Source of the DNA: Pseudomonadota bacterium
Lineage (GTDB): Bacteria; Pseudomonadota; Alphaproteobacteria; JAKJEU01
Direction: 5' to 3'
DNA length: 13,951 nucleotides
Assembly: GCA_022705265.1 (NCBI GenBank)
Contig: JAKJEU010000014.1
Coordinates: forward strand, 1 to 13,951
Shown: positions 1 to 8,199 of the stretch, piece after piece
How positions within the stretch are numbered: position 1 is the first letter of the stretch
Layout of the letters: each line of letters opens with the position of its first letter
Made by a program: the position numbers and the translations under genes
The notes under the pieces: model-generated
Seen by the model: the letters and a program-made list of their open reading frames with translations, nothing else
Databases searched by the model: none
Told to the model about the DNA's origin: nothing

Positions 1-153
1 GAAGAATCGGTTTCAAGACATGTTCCTATGCCTTTGAGAAACGATTTTGTTTCCGAAGTAAAAGAAGCAAAGCTTATTAAGCCAAGTGATGAAGAAATTA
101 AAATAAACCCAAGGTCAAGGTCAGCAAAATTAAGATATTTAAGGAAGGTGTAA
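1..153 (+). CDS. rsmH: RsmH (MraW) 16S rRNA methyltransferase, C-terminal end only
   Basis: Only the last 50 codons are in the window; the start lies upstream. Frame 1 is open from base 1 to the TAA at 151-153 and ends in NPRSRSAKLRYLRKV. The NPRxRSAKLR string is the classic C-terminal signature of RsmH, the S-adenosylmethionine-dependent enzyme that N4-methylates C1402 of 16S rRNA. The preceding PSDEEIKI matches the family's 'P..EE...NPR' tail. Its position one base upstream of ftsL is the standard dcw arrangement (mraZ-rsmH-ftsL-ftsI). The SAM-binding domain is outside the window, so whether the gene is intact cannot be judged. The identification rests on the tail motif plus synteny and is strong. 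Confidence 0.93.
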   Translation, partial: EESVSRHVPMPLRNDFVSEVKEAKLIKPSDEEIKINPRSRSAKLRYLRKV

Positions 154-154
154 A

Positions 155-463
155 ATGATAAAAGGAATTTTGACTTTTCTTGCTATTACTGTGTTTTTAG
201 TAATTTGTAGCACTTCTTTGTTGTTAAAAACAAAGGTTACAAAACTTGAAAAAGATATTGCCTCATTAAATCAAAATATTGGCGATAATAAAATGGCTAT
301 TCATATTTTAAAGGCGGAATGGGCTCATTTGAACGAACCTGAACGAATCCGTTACTTAGCCGAAAAACATATGAGACTTAAACCAATTAAAGCTAGCCAA
401 GTTAAAGGTTATGATATATTTTATGATAATAATCAAAATAACTTTAAAAAGGTTTCTTATTAA
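155..463 (+). CDS. ftsL: Cell division protein FtsL
   Basis: A 102-residue bitopic membrane protein. It has a very short cytoplasmic N-terminus, one hydrophobic segment at about residues 4-24, then a periplasmic heptad-like stretch (about 26-60) expected to form a coiled coil. The region ILKAEWAHLNEPERIRYLAEKH is the conserved alphaproteobacterial FtsL pattern (AEWxxLNxPeRi..LA). By family knowledge FtsL forms a scaffold with FtsB and FtsQ that recruits and activates FtsW-FtsI at the septum. Its start lies one base after the rsmH stop, with an AAGGAAGG ribosome-binding site at 141-148, so it is probably co-transcribed and translationally coupled. The next gene, ftsI, is 9 bases downstream. 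Length and position are normal. Confidence 0.92.
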   Translation: MIKGILTFLAITVFLVICSTSLLLKTKVTKLEKDIASLNQNIGDNKMAIHILKAEWAHLNEPERIRYLAEKHMRLKPIKASQVKGYDIFYDNNQNNFKKVSY

Positions 464-472
464 TTTTTAAAA

Positions 473-2114
473 ATGCTTAATGATGAAAAAAACACATATA
501 ATAAAAACGATACAGGCTTTTCTTTTGACATAGTAAAAGATAGATTAGCCTTTATTGCTATTTTAATTATATGCGGTTATATCGTCATTCTTGGACGACT
601 TGTAAATGTTACTTTAAGGTATAACCAAAGCGATATTGAGCAAGAAACAAAAATCCAACCCCAAGAAGATAAAGAAAAAAAACTCCGCGCTGATATTATT
701 GATAAAAATGGCAATATAATTGCAACCAGCTTGCCAACGGTCAATGTTTATGCCAATACTTCATATATATATAAAAGGAACGAAACCGAGCTTAAAAAAC
801 TTGCCAAAGATATTGGCGTTGCTTTAAATATCAACGACAAAGAAGTTTTGGAAAAGCTTAAAAAACGGGCTGATTTTATATATTTAAAAAGAAACATAGT
901 CCCAAAAGAACAATATGATGCAAATAAACTCGGTCTTCCTTGGATTGATTTTGAGGAAAGCGAAAGAAGAGTTTATCCAGGCAAAAACCTTTTTTCCCAC
1001 ATTGTTGGGGCGGTTGATGTTGACAATAATGGCATTGCTGGGATTGAAAAAGAATTTGATTATTATCTTAAAAACGAAAAAAAACCTTTAAAATTATCTC
1101 TTGATGTCGCTTTACAAGATACCGTAAGACGAGCATTAAAAAAAGGAATCCGCGAGTTTAAAGCAAAGGCTGGAAATGCAATATTAATGGATGTTATAAA
1201 TGGAGAGATTATCTCGATGGTTTCTCTTCCCGATTTTGATCCTAATGATTATAACAATATTAAAAAAAATGAACTTTTTAACCGCAACACTCTTGGTGTT
1301 TACGAAGCGGGTTCGATTTTTAAAATTTTTAATACCGCCATGTATCTTAACCAAGGCAAAAGTATTAAAAAGATTTATGACACTCAAACTCCTATTAAAA
1401 TCGGTAAATTCACAATAAGAGAATATATTCGAGCAAAAAAAGATTATGATGTCAGCGAAATTTTAATCAAATCTTCGAATATCGGTTCGGCAAGAATGGC
1501 GTTGGAAATCGGCGGTGACAAAAAAATTCATGAAAAGTTTGGGTTTTTTGGAACAAACCACCATCGAACTTCCTGAACGAGGAAAGCCTTTAATCCCAAA
1601 TCGCTGGAATAATGAAACCCAAACCATTGTTGCGACTATTTCTTATGGTTATGGATTATCCGTAACCCCTCTTCATGTTATTTCTGCTGCTGCTGGAATC
1701 GTAAATAATGGAAAATTTAAAAATCCAACTTTGATAAAAGACAAAAAACAAAAAGAAAAAAGATTAGTATCCCTTAAAACCTCAAAACAAATGAGAGATT
1801 TATTAAGAACCGTTGTATTAAAAGGATCTGGTAAAAGAGCTTATATCGAAGGATATGATGTCGGTGGCAAAACGGGAAGTGCTAGGCGTTCGGTTCAAGG
1901 AAAATATGCAAAAAATGAATTAAATACTTCATTTATAGGAGTTTTTCCGATATATAATCCTAAATATGCTTTACTTGTTATGCTTGACAAACCAGAAAAA
2001 AAAGAAGGAGATATGACAAATGATGCTGGACTTAACTCTACGGTTATTGCTGGTGAAATCATTGAAAAGATAGCTCCTCAGTTAAAAATAATACCAAAGG
2101 AAATAAAAAGATGA
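473..2114 (+). CDS. ftsI: Penicillin-binding protein FtsI (PBP3), split by an apparent +1 frameshift
   Basis: This is the septal peptidoglycan transpeptidase that cross-links glycan made by FtsW. Frame 2 is open from 473 to the TGA at 1574-1576. Homology then continues in frame 3 (open from about 1515) to the TGA at 2112-2114. Removing one base near 1520-1549 gives a single protein of 546 residues, the usual size for the family. Visible parts: membrane segment about 24-46; PBP dimerisation domain starting near RADIIDKNGNIIATS; catalytic SxxK as S281-I-F-K284; SxN as S334-S-N336; KTG at 466-468 (repaired numbering), inside GGKTGSARR. If the shift is real and uncorrected, the first product stops before KTG and would be inactive. 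Since the gene is normally essential and every motif is conserved, a sequencing error or transcript slippage is more likely than decay. No good ribosome-binding site precedes 473. The 3' end overlaps murE by ATGA. Confidence 0.9.
1519..1550 (+). other. Frameshift site in ftsI (A7 and GGGTTTTTT runs)
   Basis: The reading frame of ftsI must move from frame 2 to frame 3 within this stretch. It contains an A7 run (1520-1526) and G3T6 (1541-1549). Deleting one A gives GDKKFMKSLGFLEQ. Deleting one T or one G gives GDKKIHEKFGFLEQ. Both then continue into TTIELPERGKP, the conserved strand after SxN. The first resembles the family's FLxxLGxL pattern better, so the A7 run is the favoured site. A -1 ribosomal slip would give the wrong frame; +1, -2 or a one-base RNA deletion is needed. 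Confidence 0.8.
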
Positions 2115-3475
2115 AGTTAAAAGAGCTTTTAGAAAAAGAAAAACTTGATTTTAATTCTGTAACCGACGATTCAAGAAAAGTGGATAATGAAACTTTGTTC
2201 GTTGCTGTTTATGACGATTTTATCGAAGATGCAAAACAAAGAAATGCCAAAGAAATCGTCACAAAATATGATTGCGAAGGTGTGGATATAAGACTTGCAT
2301 TAAGCAAATTATCAAAAAAACTTTATCCTTATGAACCTAAGGAAGTTATCGGGGTTACGGGAACTAATGGTAAGACTTCTACGGTTTCTTATATCAACCA
2401 AATTTGGGATAAAATTGGAATAAAGGGAGCTTCTCTTGGCACTATTGGTTTGAATTTTAACGGCGAAAATATTAAAACTGCAAATACGACTTTAAATTCT
2501 CCTGAATTGCATAAAATAATTAACGACATAACCATTCAAGGTTGTACCCATCTTGCTTTGGAAGTTTCAAGCCATGCCATTGACCTTCACCGCACTTCTT
2601 CTTTGCGTTTCGATAAAGTTGGCTTTACAAATCTAAGCCCTGACCATCTTGATTATCACAAATCTATGGAAGATTATTTAAATACAAAACTTAAATTATT
2701 TAATAATGATTTGCCTGCTGTTGTTAATGCTGACATTCCTGAATTTGAAAAAATAAAGGCAATTTCAAGAGGAAGAGTTTTAAGTTATGGCAAAAACGGT
2801 GAAGATTTAAAGATTTTATCAAGAATCGCAAAAGAAACTGGTCAAGAAATCGAAGCTTTGATATTTGGTAAAAAATACCAACTTAATCTTAATGTTATCG
2901 GAGATTTCCAAGCCATGAACCTTCTTCTTGCTATTGGGCTTGCTTCAATTAATAATCGTAATGTTTTAGAAAACCTTGAAGACATAGTTCCTTTGTTAAA
3001 AGCTCCTGATGGAAGAATCGATTTTGTTGCGTCTTTGAAAAATGGTGCCAGTGTTTATGTCGATTATGCTCATACTCCTGATGCTTTGGAAAAACTTTTA
3101 AAAGCTCTTAAACCTCATGCAAGCAATAAACTTGCCGTTGTGTTTGGTTGCGGTGGAGACAGAGATAAAACAAAACGACCAATAATGGGGAAAATTTCAA
3201 ATGATTTAGCTGATGTTGCTTATGTAACTGATGACAATCCAAGAACCGAAGACGCCTCAGAAATAAGAAAAGAAATCATGGAAACCGCAACAAAGGCAAC
3301 AGAAATTGGTAATCGAAAAGATGCGATTGAAATGGCGATTGCAAATCTTGAAGCTGGCGACATTCTTGTCATTGCTGGCAAAGGACACGAAACAGGACAA
3401 ACCATTGGCAAAGTTGTCCATGATTTTAACGATAAAAAAATTGCTCTTGAATATATAACTGATAAAGGACTTTAA
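2111..3475 (+). CDS. murE: UDP-MurNAc-L-Ala-D-Glu:meso-diaminopimelate ligase MurE
   Basis: This is the cytoplasmic ATP-dependent ligase that adds the third residue of the stem peptide. The 454-residue product shows the Mur ligase order: a domain 1 remnant with DDSRKV near residues 19-24, the ATP-binding GTNGKT at 84-89, the central domain with LEVSSHAI and NLSPDHLDYH, and the C-terminal domain with DNPR at 375-378. DNPR is the family's marker for meso-diaminopimelate specificity, so a DAP-type wall is inferred. Domain 1 looks short: the P-loop is at about residue 84, against about 110 in typical MurE. The ATG overlaps the ftsI stop (ATGA) and is preceded by AAAGGA at 2096-2101. murF, the usual next gene, is missing; mraY follows after 5 bases. 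Confidence 0.96.
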   Translation: MKLKELLEKEKLDFNSVTDDSRKVDNETLFVAVYDDFIEDAKQRNAKEIVTKYDCEGVDIRLALSKLSKKLYPYEPKEVIGVTGTNGKTSTVSYINQIWDKIGIKGASLGTIGLNFNGENIKTANTTLNSPELHKIINDITIQGCTHLALEVSSHAIDLHRTSSLRFDKVGFTNLSPDHLDYHKSMEDYLNTKLKLFNNDLPAVVNADIPEFEKIKAISRGRVLSYGKNGEDLKILSRIAKETGQEIEALIFGKKYQLNLNVIGDFQAMNLLLAIGLASINNRNVLENLEDIVPLLKAPDGRIDFVASLKNGASVYVDYAHTPDALEKLLKALKPHASNKLAVVFGCGGDRDKTKRPIMGKISNDLADVAYVTDDNPRTEDASEIRKEIMETATKATEIGNRKDAIEMAIANLEAGDILVIAGKGHETGQTIGKVVHDFNDKKIALEYITDKGL

Positions 3476-3480
3476 AATAT

Positions 3481-4590
3481 ATGCTTTATTATTTTCTTTA
3501 TAACTATTTATTTCAACTTTCAGACAAGTACCCAGCTTTAAAGGTCCTTAATGTAGTTAAATATGTAACTTTCCGTACAGGTGCTGCTATAATCACGGCA
3601 TTAATAATTGGTTTAATAATCGGAAAACCAATAATAAATTTTATGGTCAAATGGCAAAAAGGTGGGCAACCTATTCGTGAAGACGGACCTCAAAGCCATT
3701 TTTCAAAAAAAGGCACTCCTAATATGGGTGGGTTCATTATATTAATAAGCCTTTTTTCATCACTTTTGCTTTGGGCTGATGTTACAAATGTGCTTATTTT
3801 GATTACTTCCTTTGTGGTTATATCTTTTGCTTTGATTGGTTTTTATGATGATTATTTAAAAATCAAAAAGAAAAATGCTTACAATAACTTTTCTGGAAAA
3901 TTACGCCTTTTCTTGCAATTTTCGGTTTCTGCTATTGCTTTTTATTTCTTTCAACGACATACAGGATACGAATTTGCAACAACCTTACATTTTCCATTTT
4001 TTAAAAACTTTACCCTTGATTTAGGTTGGTTTTATTTCATTTTCGCTGGCATTGTGATATCAGGTGGTGCCAATGGAGTAAATTTAACCGATGGCTTAGA
4101 CGGACTTTGCTCTGGCCCAACCATGATTTCAAGTGGATTTTTCATAATCATAACATATCTTAGCGGTCATATCGCTTTTGCAAATTACCTTACCATCCCT
4201 TATGTCGAAGGAAGTTCTGAACTTGCGATTTTCTGTGGCGCTATGTTCGGAGGATTAATGGGGTTCCTATGGTTTAATGCTTACCCTGCTCAAATTTTCA
4301 TGGGAGATGTTGGGTCTCTTGCCCTTGGTGCTGCTTTGGGTATCATAAGTGTTATCACGAAACATGAAATCGTATTTGCAATCGTTGGCGGTGTGTTCGT
4401 TATCGAAGTTTTATCAGACATTATCCAAGTTGGTTCTTATAAATTAAGAAAGAAAAGAGTTTTCTTAATGGCTCCTATTCACCATCATTTTGAGAAAAAA
4501 GGTCTTCCTGAAACAAAGATTGTTATAAGATTTTGGATATTGTCGATTGTTTTTGGTTTAATTGGTCTTGCAACTTTAAAATTAAGGTAA
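3481..4590 (+). CDS. mraY: Phospho-N-acetylmuramoyl-pentapeptide transferase MraY
   Basis: This is the integral membrane enzyme that transfers phospho-MurNAc-pentapeptide to undecaprenyl phosphate, making lipid I. The 369-residue protein has about ten hydrophobic segments and all family landmarks: DGPQSHFSKKGTPNMGG after the first membrane span, the Mg-binding pair D123-D124 in YDDYLK, NLTDGLDGL starting at 201, GDVGS with D276, and the triple histidine 334-336 in APIHHHFEKKG. Length is close to the E. coli protein (360). The start at 3481 has AAAGGA at 3464-3469, 11 bases upstream. In most dcw clusters murF precedes and murD follows mraY; here it is flanked directly by murE (5 bases) and ftsW (12 bases). 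The assignment is secure. Confidence 0.97.
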   Translation: MLYYFLYNYLFQLSDKYPALKVLNVVKYVTFRTGAAIITALIIGLIIGKPIINFMVKWQKGGQPIREDGPQSHFSKKGTPNMGGFIILISLFSSLLLWADVTNVLILITSFVVISFALIGFYDDYLKIKKKNAYNNFSGKLRLFLQFSVSAIAFYFFQRHTGYEFATTLHFPFFKNFTLDLGWFYFIFAGIVISGGANGVNLTDGLDGLCSGPTMISSGFFIIITYLSGHIAFANYLTIPYVEGSSELAIFCGAMFGGLMGFLWFNAYPAQIFMGDVGSLALGAALGIISVITKHEIVFAIVGGVFVIEVLSDIIQVGSYKLRKKRVFLMAPIHHHFEKKGLPETKIVIRFWILSIVFGLIGLATLKLR

Positions 4591-4602
4591 TCTTTTAAAA
4601 AA

Positions 4603-5739
4603 ATGGAAAAATTTACAAGAACAGATACAAGCTTTTTGGGCTCTTGGTGGTGGAATATCGACAAATGGTTGCTTTCTGCCATCACTGTATTGATTATCAT
4701 TGGCTTTGTGTTACTTTTTGCAGCCTCTCCCATCGTTGCATATCGCATTGGAACAAAATCAACATTTTTTATTTCTAAACAAATGTTTTTCTTGCCTCTT
4801 GCTTTGTTTACCTTGTTCTTTTTTTCATCTCTTAACGAAAAATATATAAAAATCATAGCAAGCCTTATATTTGCGGGTGCTTTAATTGCTATGGTCATCG
4901 TACTTTTTAAAGGAAGTGATATAAAAGGCTCGAAAAGATGGATAAATCTTTTGGGTCGCCCTATTCAACCTTCGGAATTTATGAAGCCTGCCTTTGCGGT
5001 TATTTCTTCTTTGTTTTTATGTCTTGGGCATATAACGACTTTGAAAATCAAAGAAAGATTAATTGAAATTAAAGGATATATGGTTGCCATATTCTTTTGG
5101 GGTTTGTCTTGTTTATTGCTTATATTACAACCTGATTATGGCATGATGCTTACGGTTACTGCTATATTTACTGCTGAAATCATTGTTCTTGGGGTAAAGA
5201 AAAGATGGTTTTTCATTTTAATCGGATTTGGTTTGTCCAGTATTTTTTTGGGATATCAATTTGTTTCCCATGTAAGGTCAAGAATTGACGGTTTTTTAAG
5301 CAAAAGCCCAAGTGATAATTACCAATTAAGAACAGCCTTAGAAGCATTTAGCAACGGTGGTTTTTTTGGCCGAGGTCCAGGCGAAGGACAAAGCCAAGTC
5401 CCCGATGCTCATACCGATTTTATTTTAGCCATAGCTGGGGAACAATTTGGATTTTTCCTTTGTTTTATAATTTTGTCTTTGTATGTTTTCATTCTTTTAC
5501 GAGGGATTTCTAACATTTACAATTCAAAAAACCAATTTAAAATAATTGCAACGATGGGATTACTTACTCAATTTGGGTTTCAAGCATTTGTTAATATGGC
5601 GTCTACTCTTGGTCTTATTCCGACAAAGGGTATGACCTTGCCATTTATTTCTTACGGTGGGTCTTCGTTAATATCTACGGGGATATTGATGGGAATAATT
5701 TTGGCACTTTGTTCAAAAAATGAAAGCGAGGTTTTATGA
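4603..5739 (+). CDS. ftsW: Septal peptidoglycan glycosyltransferase FtsW (SEDS family)
   Basis: FtsW polymerises lipid II into septal glycan strands together with FtsI. The 378-residue polytopic protein carries SEDS signatures: PSEFMKPAF in the middle, LLILQPDYG, the periplasmic catalytic aspartate D272 in AHTDFILAIAGEQFG, and ISYGGSS near residue 351 at the C-terminal end. The string AHTDFI favours FtsW over RodA, as does its place between mraY and murG. The preceding AAGG (4585-4588) is far from the ATG, so the ribosome-binding site is weak. The stop overlaps the murG start as ATGA. murD, usually found just upstream of ftsW, is absent. Confidence 0.95.
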   Translation: MEKFTRTDTSFLGSWWWNIDKWLLSAITVLIIIGFVLLFAASPIVAYRIGTKSTFFISKQMFFLPLALFTLFFFSSLNEKYIKIIASLIFAGALIAMVIVLFKGSDIKGSKRWINLLGRPIQPSEFMKPAFAVISSLFLCLGHITTLKIKERLIEIKGYMVAIFFWGLSCLLLILQPDYGMMLTVTAIFTAEIIVLGVKKRWFFILIGFGLSSIFLGYQFVSHVRSRIDGFLSKSPSDNYQLRTALEAFSNGGFFGRGPGEGQSQVPDAHTDFILAIAGEQFGFFLCFIILSLYVFILLRGISNIYNSKNQFKIIATMGLLTQFGFQAFVNMASTLGLIPTKGMTLPFISYGGSSLISTGILMGIILALCSKNESEVL

Positions 5740-6788
5740 TTATTATAAGCGCAGGAGGTACAGGAGGTCATATTGCCCCTGGGGAAGCTTTGGCTGAAAA
5801 ATTAAAGGAAAAAGGAGAACAAGTATTTCTTTTTACCGACTCTCGTGGTCTTAAAAACTATAAAAGCAAGTTTTCGGATAATGCCGTTAAAATTTCGGCA
5901 CTGCCTTTTTCAAAATCGAAAATTAAGGCTTTATTTGCTCTTGGCATTGGTGTTTTGCAATCGATTTATCACATAATCAAACTTAAACCAAAAGCAATTA
6001 TCGGAATGGGTGGATATGCTTCTGCTCCTGCTGTTATTGCTGGAATTTTGCTTAAAAGAAAGGTCTTTTTACACGAACAAAATGCCGTACTTGGCAAGGT
6101 TAATCGTGTGCTTGCCTCTTCTGTGAAATTGGTGGCTTTATCCTATAAAGAAACTTTAAAAGTTCCTGAAAATGTTAATACAGTTTTTACTGGAATGCCT
6201 TTAAGAAGCTCTGTCCTTAGCCTTAAAAATCATGAATACAAAACTGAGGATAAACTTCAAATACTTGTTACAGGTGGTTCGCAAGGTGCTTCAATCTTTG
6301 GAAAATATGTTCCAAAAGCTGTTTCTATGTTGGATGAAAATTTACGAAAGAAACTTAAAGTAATCCATCAAATAAGAGTGGAAGACATTAACCCAACCGT
6401 TGCGACTTATCAAAAATGTGGTGTCGAACACGAAGTTTCATCTTTTTTTGAAGATATGCCTTTGAAAATGTCTTCATCTCATCTTGTTATTGGTCGCGGT
6501 GGCTCATCAACCATAAACGAAGCGTTAACTCTTGGAATTCCTTTGATAATCGTGCCTTTGAAATCGGCTGCGGACAATCATCAAACCTATAATGCTCGTG
6601 TTGTTTCTGATAATAATGCTGGTTGGTTGATTAATGAAGACGATTTTAACGAAGAAATTTTGAAAAAAAGATTAAATGATATTTTAACTAATCACGAACT
6701 TTTGTATAATGCAAGAAAACAAGCGTTAAAACTTGGCGATGTCGATGCAACGGAAGTTTTAAGCAAAATCATAATGGAAAATATATAA
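5736..6788 (+). CDS. murG: UDP-GlcNAc:lipid I N-acetylglucosaminyltransferase MurG
   Basis: MurG adds GlcNAc to lipid I on the inner face of the membrane to give lipid II, the substrate of FtsW. The 350-residue product is a two-domain GT-B (GT28) enzyme. The N-terminal glycine loop GGTGGH is at residues 7-12, followed by MGGYASAPAV and HEQNAVLGKVNR. The second domain begins with GGSQGA at 180-185 and contains GRGGSSTINEAL (from about 253) and ADNHQTYNA, which contact the UDP-sugar. Its ATG lies inside the end of ftsW, so translational coupling is likely; a weak GAGG lies at 5728-5731. Length is typical for the family. murC starts one base after the stop. Confidence 0.97.
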   Translation: MIIISAGGTGGHIAPGEALAEKLKEKGEQVFLFTDSRGLKNYKSKFSDNAVKISALPFSKSKIKALFALGIGVLQSIYHIIKLKPKAIIGMGGYASAPAVIAGILLKRKVFLHEQNAVLGKVNRVLASSVKLVALSYKETLKVPENVNTVFTGMPLRSSVLSLKNHEYKTEDKLQILVTGGSQGASIFGKYVPKAVSMLDENLRKKLKVIHQIRVEDINPTVATYQKCGVEHEVSSFFEDMPLKMSSSHLVIGRGGSSTINEALTLGIPLIIVPLKSAADNHQTYNARVVSDNNAGWLINEDDFNEEILKKRLNDILTNHELLYNARKQALKLGDVDATEVLSKIIMENI

Positions 6789-6789
6789 A

Positions 6790-8199
6790 ATGAACGAATT
6801 ATTACCTTTTAAAATGAGACATATTCACTTTATCGCTATTGGTGGTATTGGAATGAGCGGAATTGCGGAACTTATGCATAATCTTGGCTATACTATTCAA
6901 GGATCTGACATAGTTGAAAATGCCAATGTGAAAAGATTAAAACAATTTGGAATCAAAACTTTTATCGGCCATGATGCCGCAAATGTCGAGAATGCCCAAG
7001 TTGTGGTTTATTCTTCGGCAATTAAAGAAGATAATCCCGAGCTTTTAAAGGCAAAGGAATTAAGAATTCCAATAGTTCACAGAGCCGAAATGTTGGCCGA
7101 GCTTATGAGACTTAAATGGTCGATTGCTATTGGTGGAACTCATGGAAAAACCACTACTACTTCTATGGTTGCTACTTTGCTTGACGAGGCTAAACTTGAC
7201 CCTACTGTTATCAATGGTGGTATTATTAAGGCTTATGGTTCGAACACCAAAAAAGGTGAAGGTGCTTGGCTTGTTGCCGAGGCGGATGAGTCTGATTGTT
7301 CGTTTTTGAAATTTCCATCAACAATTACGGTGGTTACAAATATCGACGAAGACCATATGGAACATTATAACTCTATCCAAGATATTGAAGATGCCTTTTA
7401 TCATTTTGCGATGAATACTCCGTTTTATGGTTTTTCGGTTATGTGTACCGATGATGAGAAAGTTCAAAGTCTTGTATCAAAAATAACAACAAGAAAAATC
7501 ATAACTTATGGTTTCAACCGTCAAGCAGAGGTAAGAGCCGTAAATATAAGAAAAATGGATGGATATGTGCTTTACGATGCTGAAATCGCAAGCAAAGATT
7601 TGAAAATAAACGATATAAGATTAAATGTTTTTGGCGACCATAATATTTTAAATTCTTTGGTTATGGTTTCAATTGGTGTATATCTTGACATTGATGGGGA
7701 AATTATCAAATCTGCGATTAACAAATTTGAAAGTGTCCAAAGAAGATATACAAAGACTGGTGAAATTGATAATATTACAATTATTGACGATTATGCTCAC
7801 CACCCTTCTGAAATCAAAGCCGTACTTAAAGCAACCAGAGACAGTAACGAAAACGCAAACATAATTGCGGTATTCCAACCTCACCGTTATACAAGGGTAA
7901 AGGCATTACTTGACCGTTTTTCAACTTGTTTTAACGATGCTGACACTGTGATTGTTTCTGATATCTATGCTGCTTCTGAAAAACCCATCGAAGGTATTGA
8001 CAGAATAGCAATAGTTGATAGTATAAAAGCACACGGTCACCGTAAAGTATTACATTTAAGCGATCCAAATATATTACATGAAGTCATAAGAAAAGAAATT
8101 AAAGACAAAAACCAAGAATATAAAATAATATGTATGGGTGCTGGAACTATTACTTCATGGGCTCAAAATTTACCTTCAAAATTAAAGGAGATAATGTAG
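6790..8199 (+). CDS. murC: UDP-N-acetylmuramate:L-alanine ligase MurC
   Basis: MurC adds the first stem-peptide residue, L-alanine, to UDP-MurNAc in the cytoplasm using ATP. The 469-residue protein has the three Mur ligase domains: an N-terminal Rossmann domain with IHFIAIGGIGMSGIAEL (about 12-28), the ATP loop GGTHGKTTTT from 115, EADESD and TNIDEDHMEHY in the central domain, and DDYAHHPSEI from 333 in the C-terminal domain. GGxHGKT together with the GIGMSG loop distinguishes MurC from MurD, MurE and MurF. It starts one base after murG and ends immediately before murB. The last codons hold the murB ribosome-binding site. Length is normal and no frame disruption is seen. Confidence 0.97.
   Translation: MNELLPFKMRHIHFIAIGGIGMSGIAELMHNLGYTIQGSDIVENANVKRLKQFGIKTFIGHDAANVENAQVVVYSSAIKEDNPELLKAKELRIPIVHRAEMLAELMRLKWSIAIGGTHGKTTTTSMVATLLDEAKLDPTVINGGIIKAYGSNTKKGEGAWLVAEADESDCSFLKFPSTITVVTNIDEDHMEHYNSIQDIEDAFYHFAMNTPFYGFSVMCTDDEKVQSLVSKITTRKIITYGFNRQAEVRAVNIRKMDGYVLYDAEIASKDLKINDIRLNVFGDHNILNSLVMVSIGVYLDIDGEIIKSAINKFESVQRRYTKTGEIDNITIIDDYAHHPSEIKAVLKATRDSNENANIIAVFQPHRYTRVKALLDRFSTCFNDADTVIVSDIYAASEKPIEGIDRIAIVDSIKAHGHRKVLHLSDPNILHEVIRKEIKDKNQEYKIICMGAGTITSWAQNLPSKLKEIM

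Noticed and set aside
1574..1576. The TGA ending the first ftsI segment considered as a recoded (Trp or Sec) codon.
   Set aside because: Reading through stays in the wrong frame for the conserved C-terminal half, and TGA is the true stop of ftsI and ftsW here.
1515..2114. The second part of ftsI considered as a separate gene starting at GTG 1515.
   Set aside because: It lacks the SxxK and SxN motifs and a ribosome-binding site, and begins inside the transpeptidase domain; it is the continuation of ftsI.
5753..5768. Two AGGAGGT sequences 9 bases apart near the start of murG, resembling strong ribosome-binding sites.
   Set aside because: They encode the conserved GGTGGH nucleotide loop of MurG and no start codon lies at a suitable distance; the resemblance is a by-product of Gly codons.
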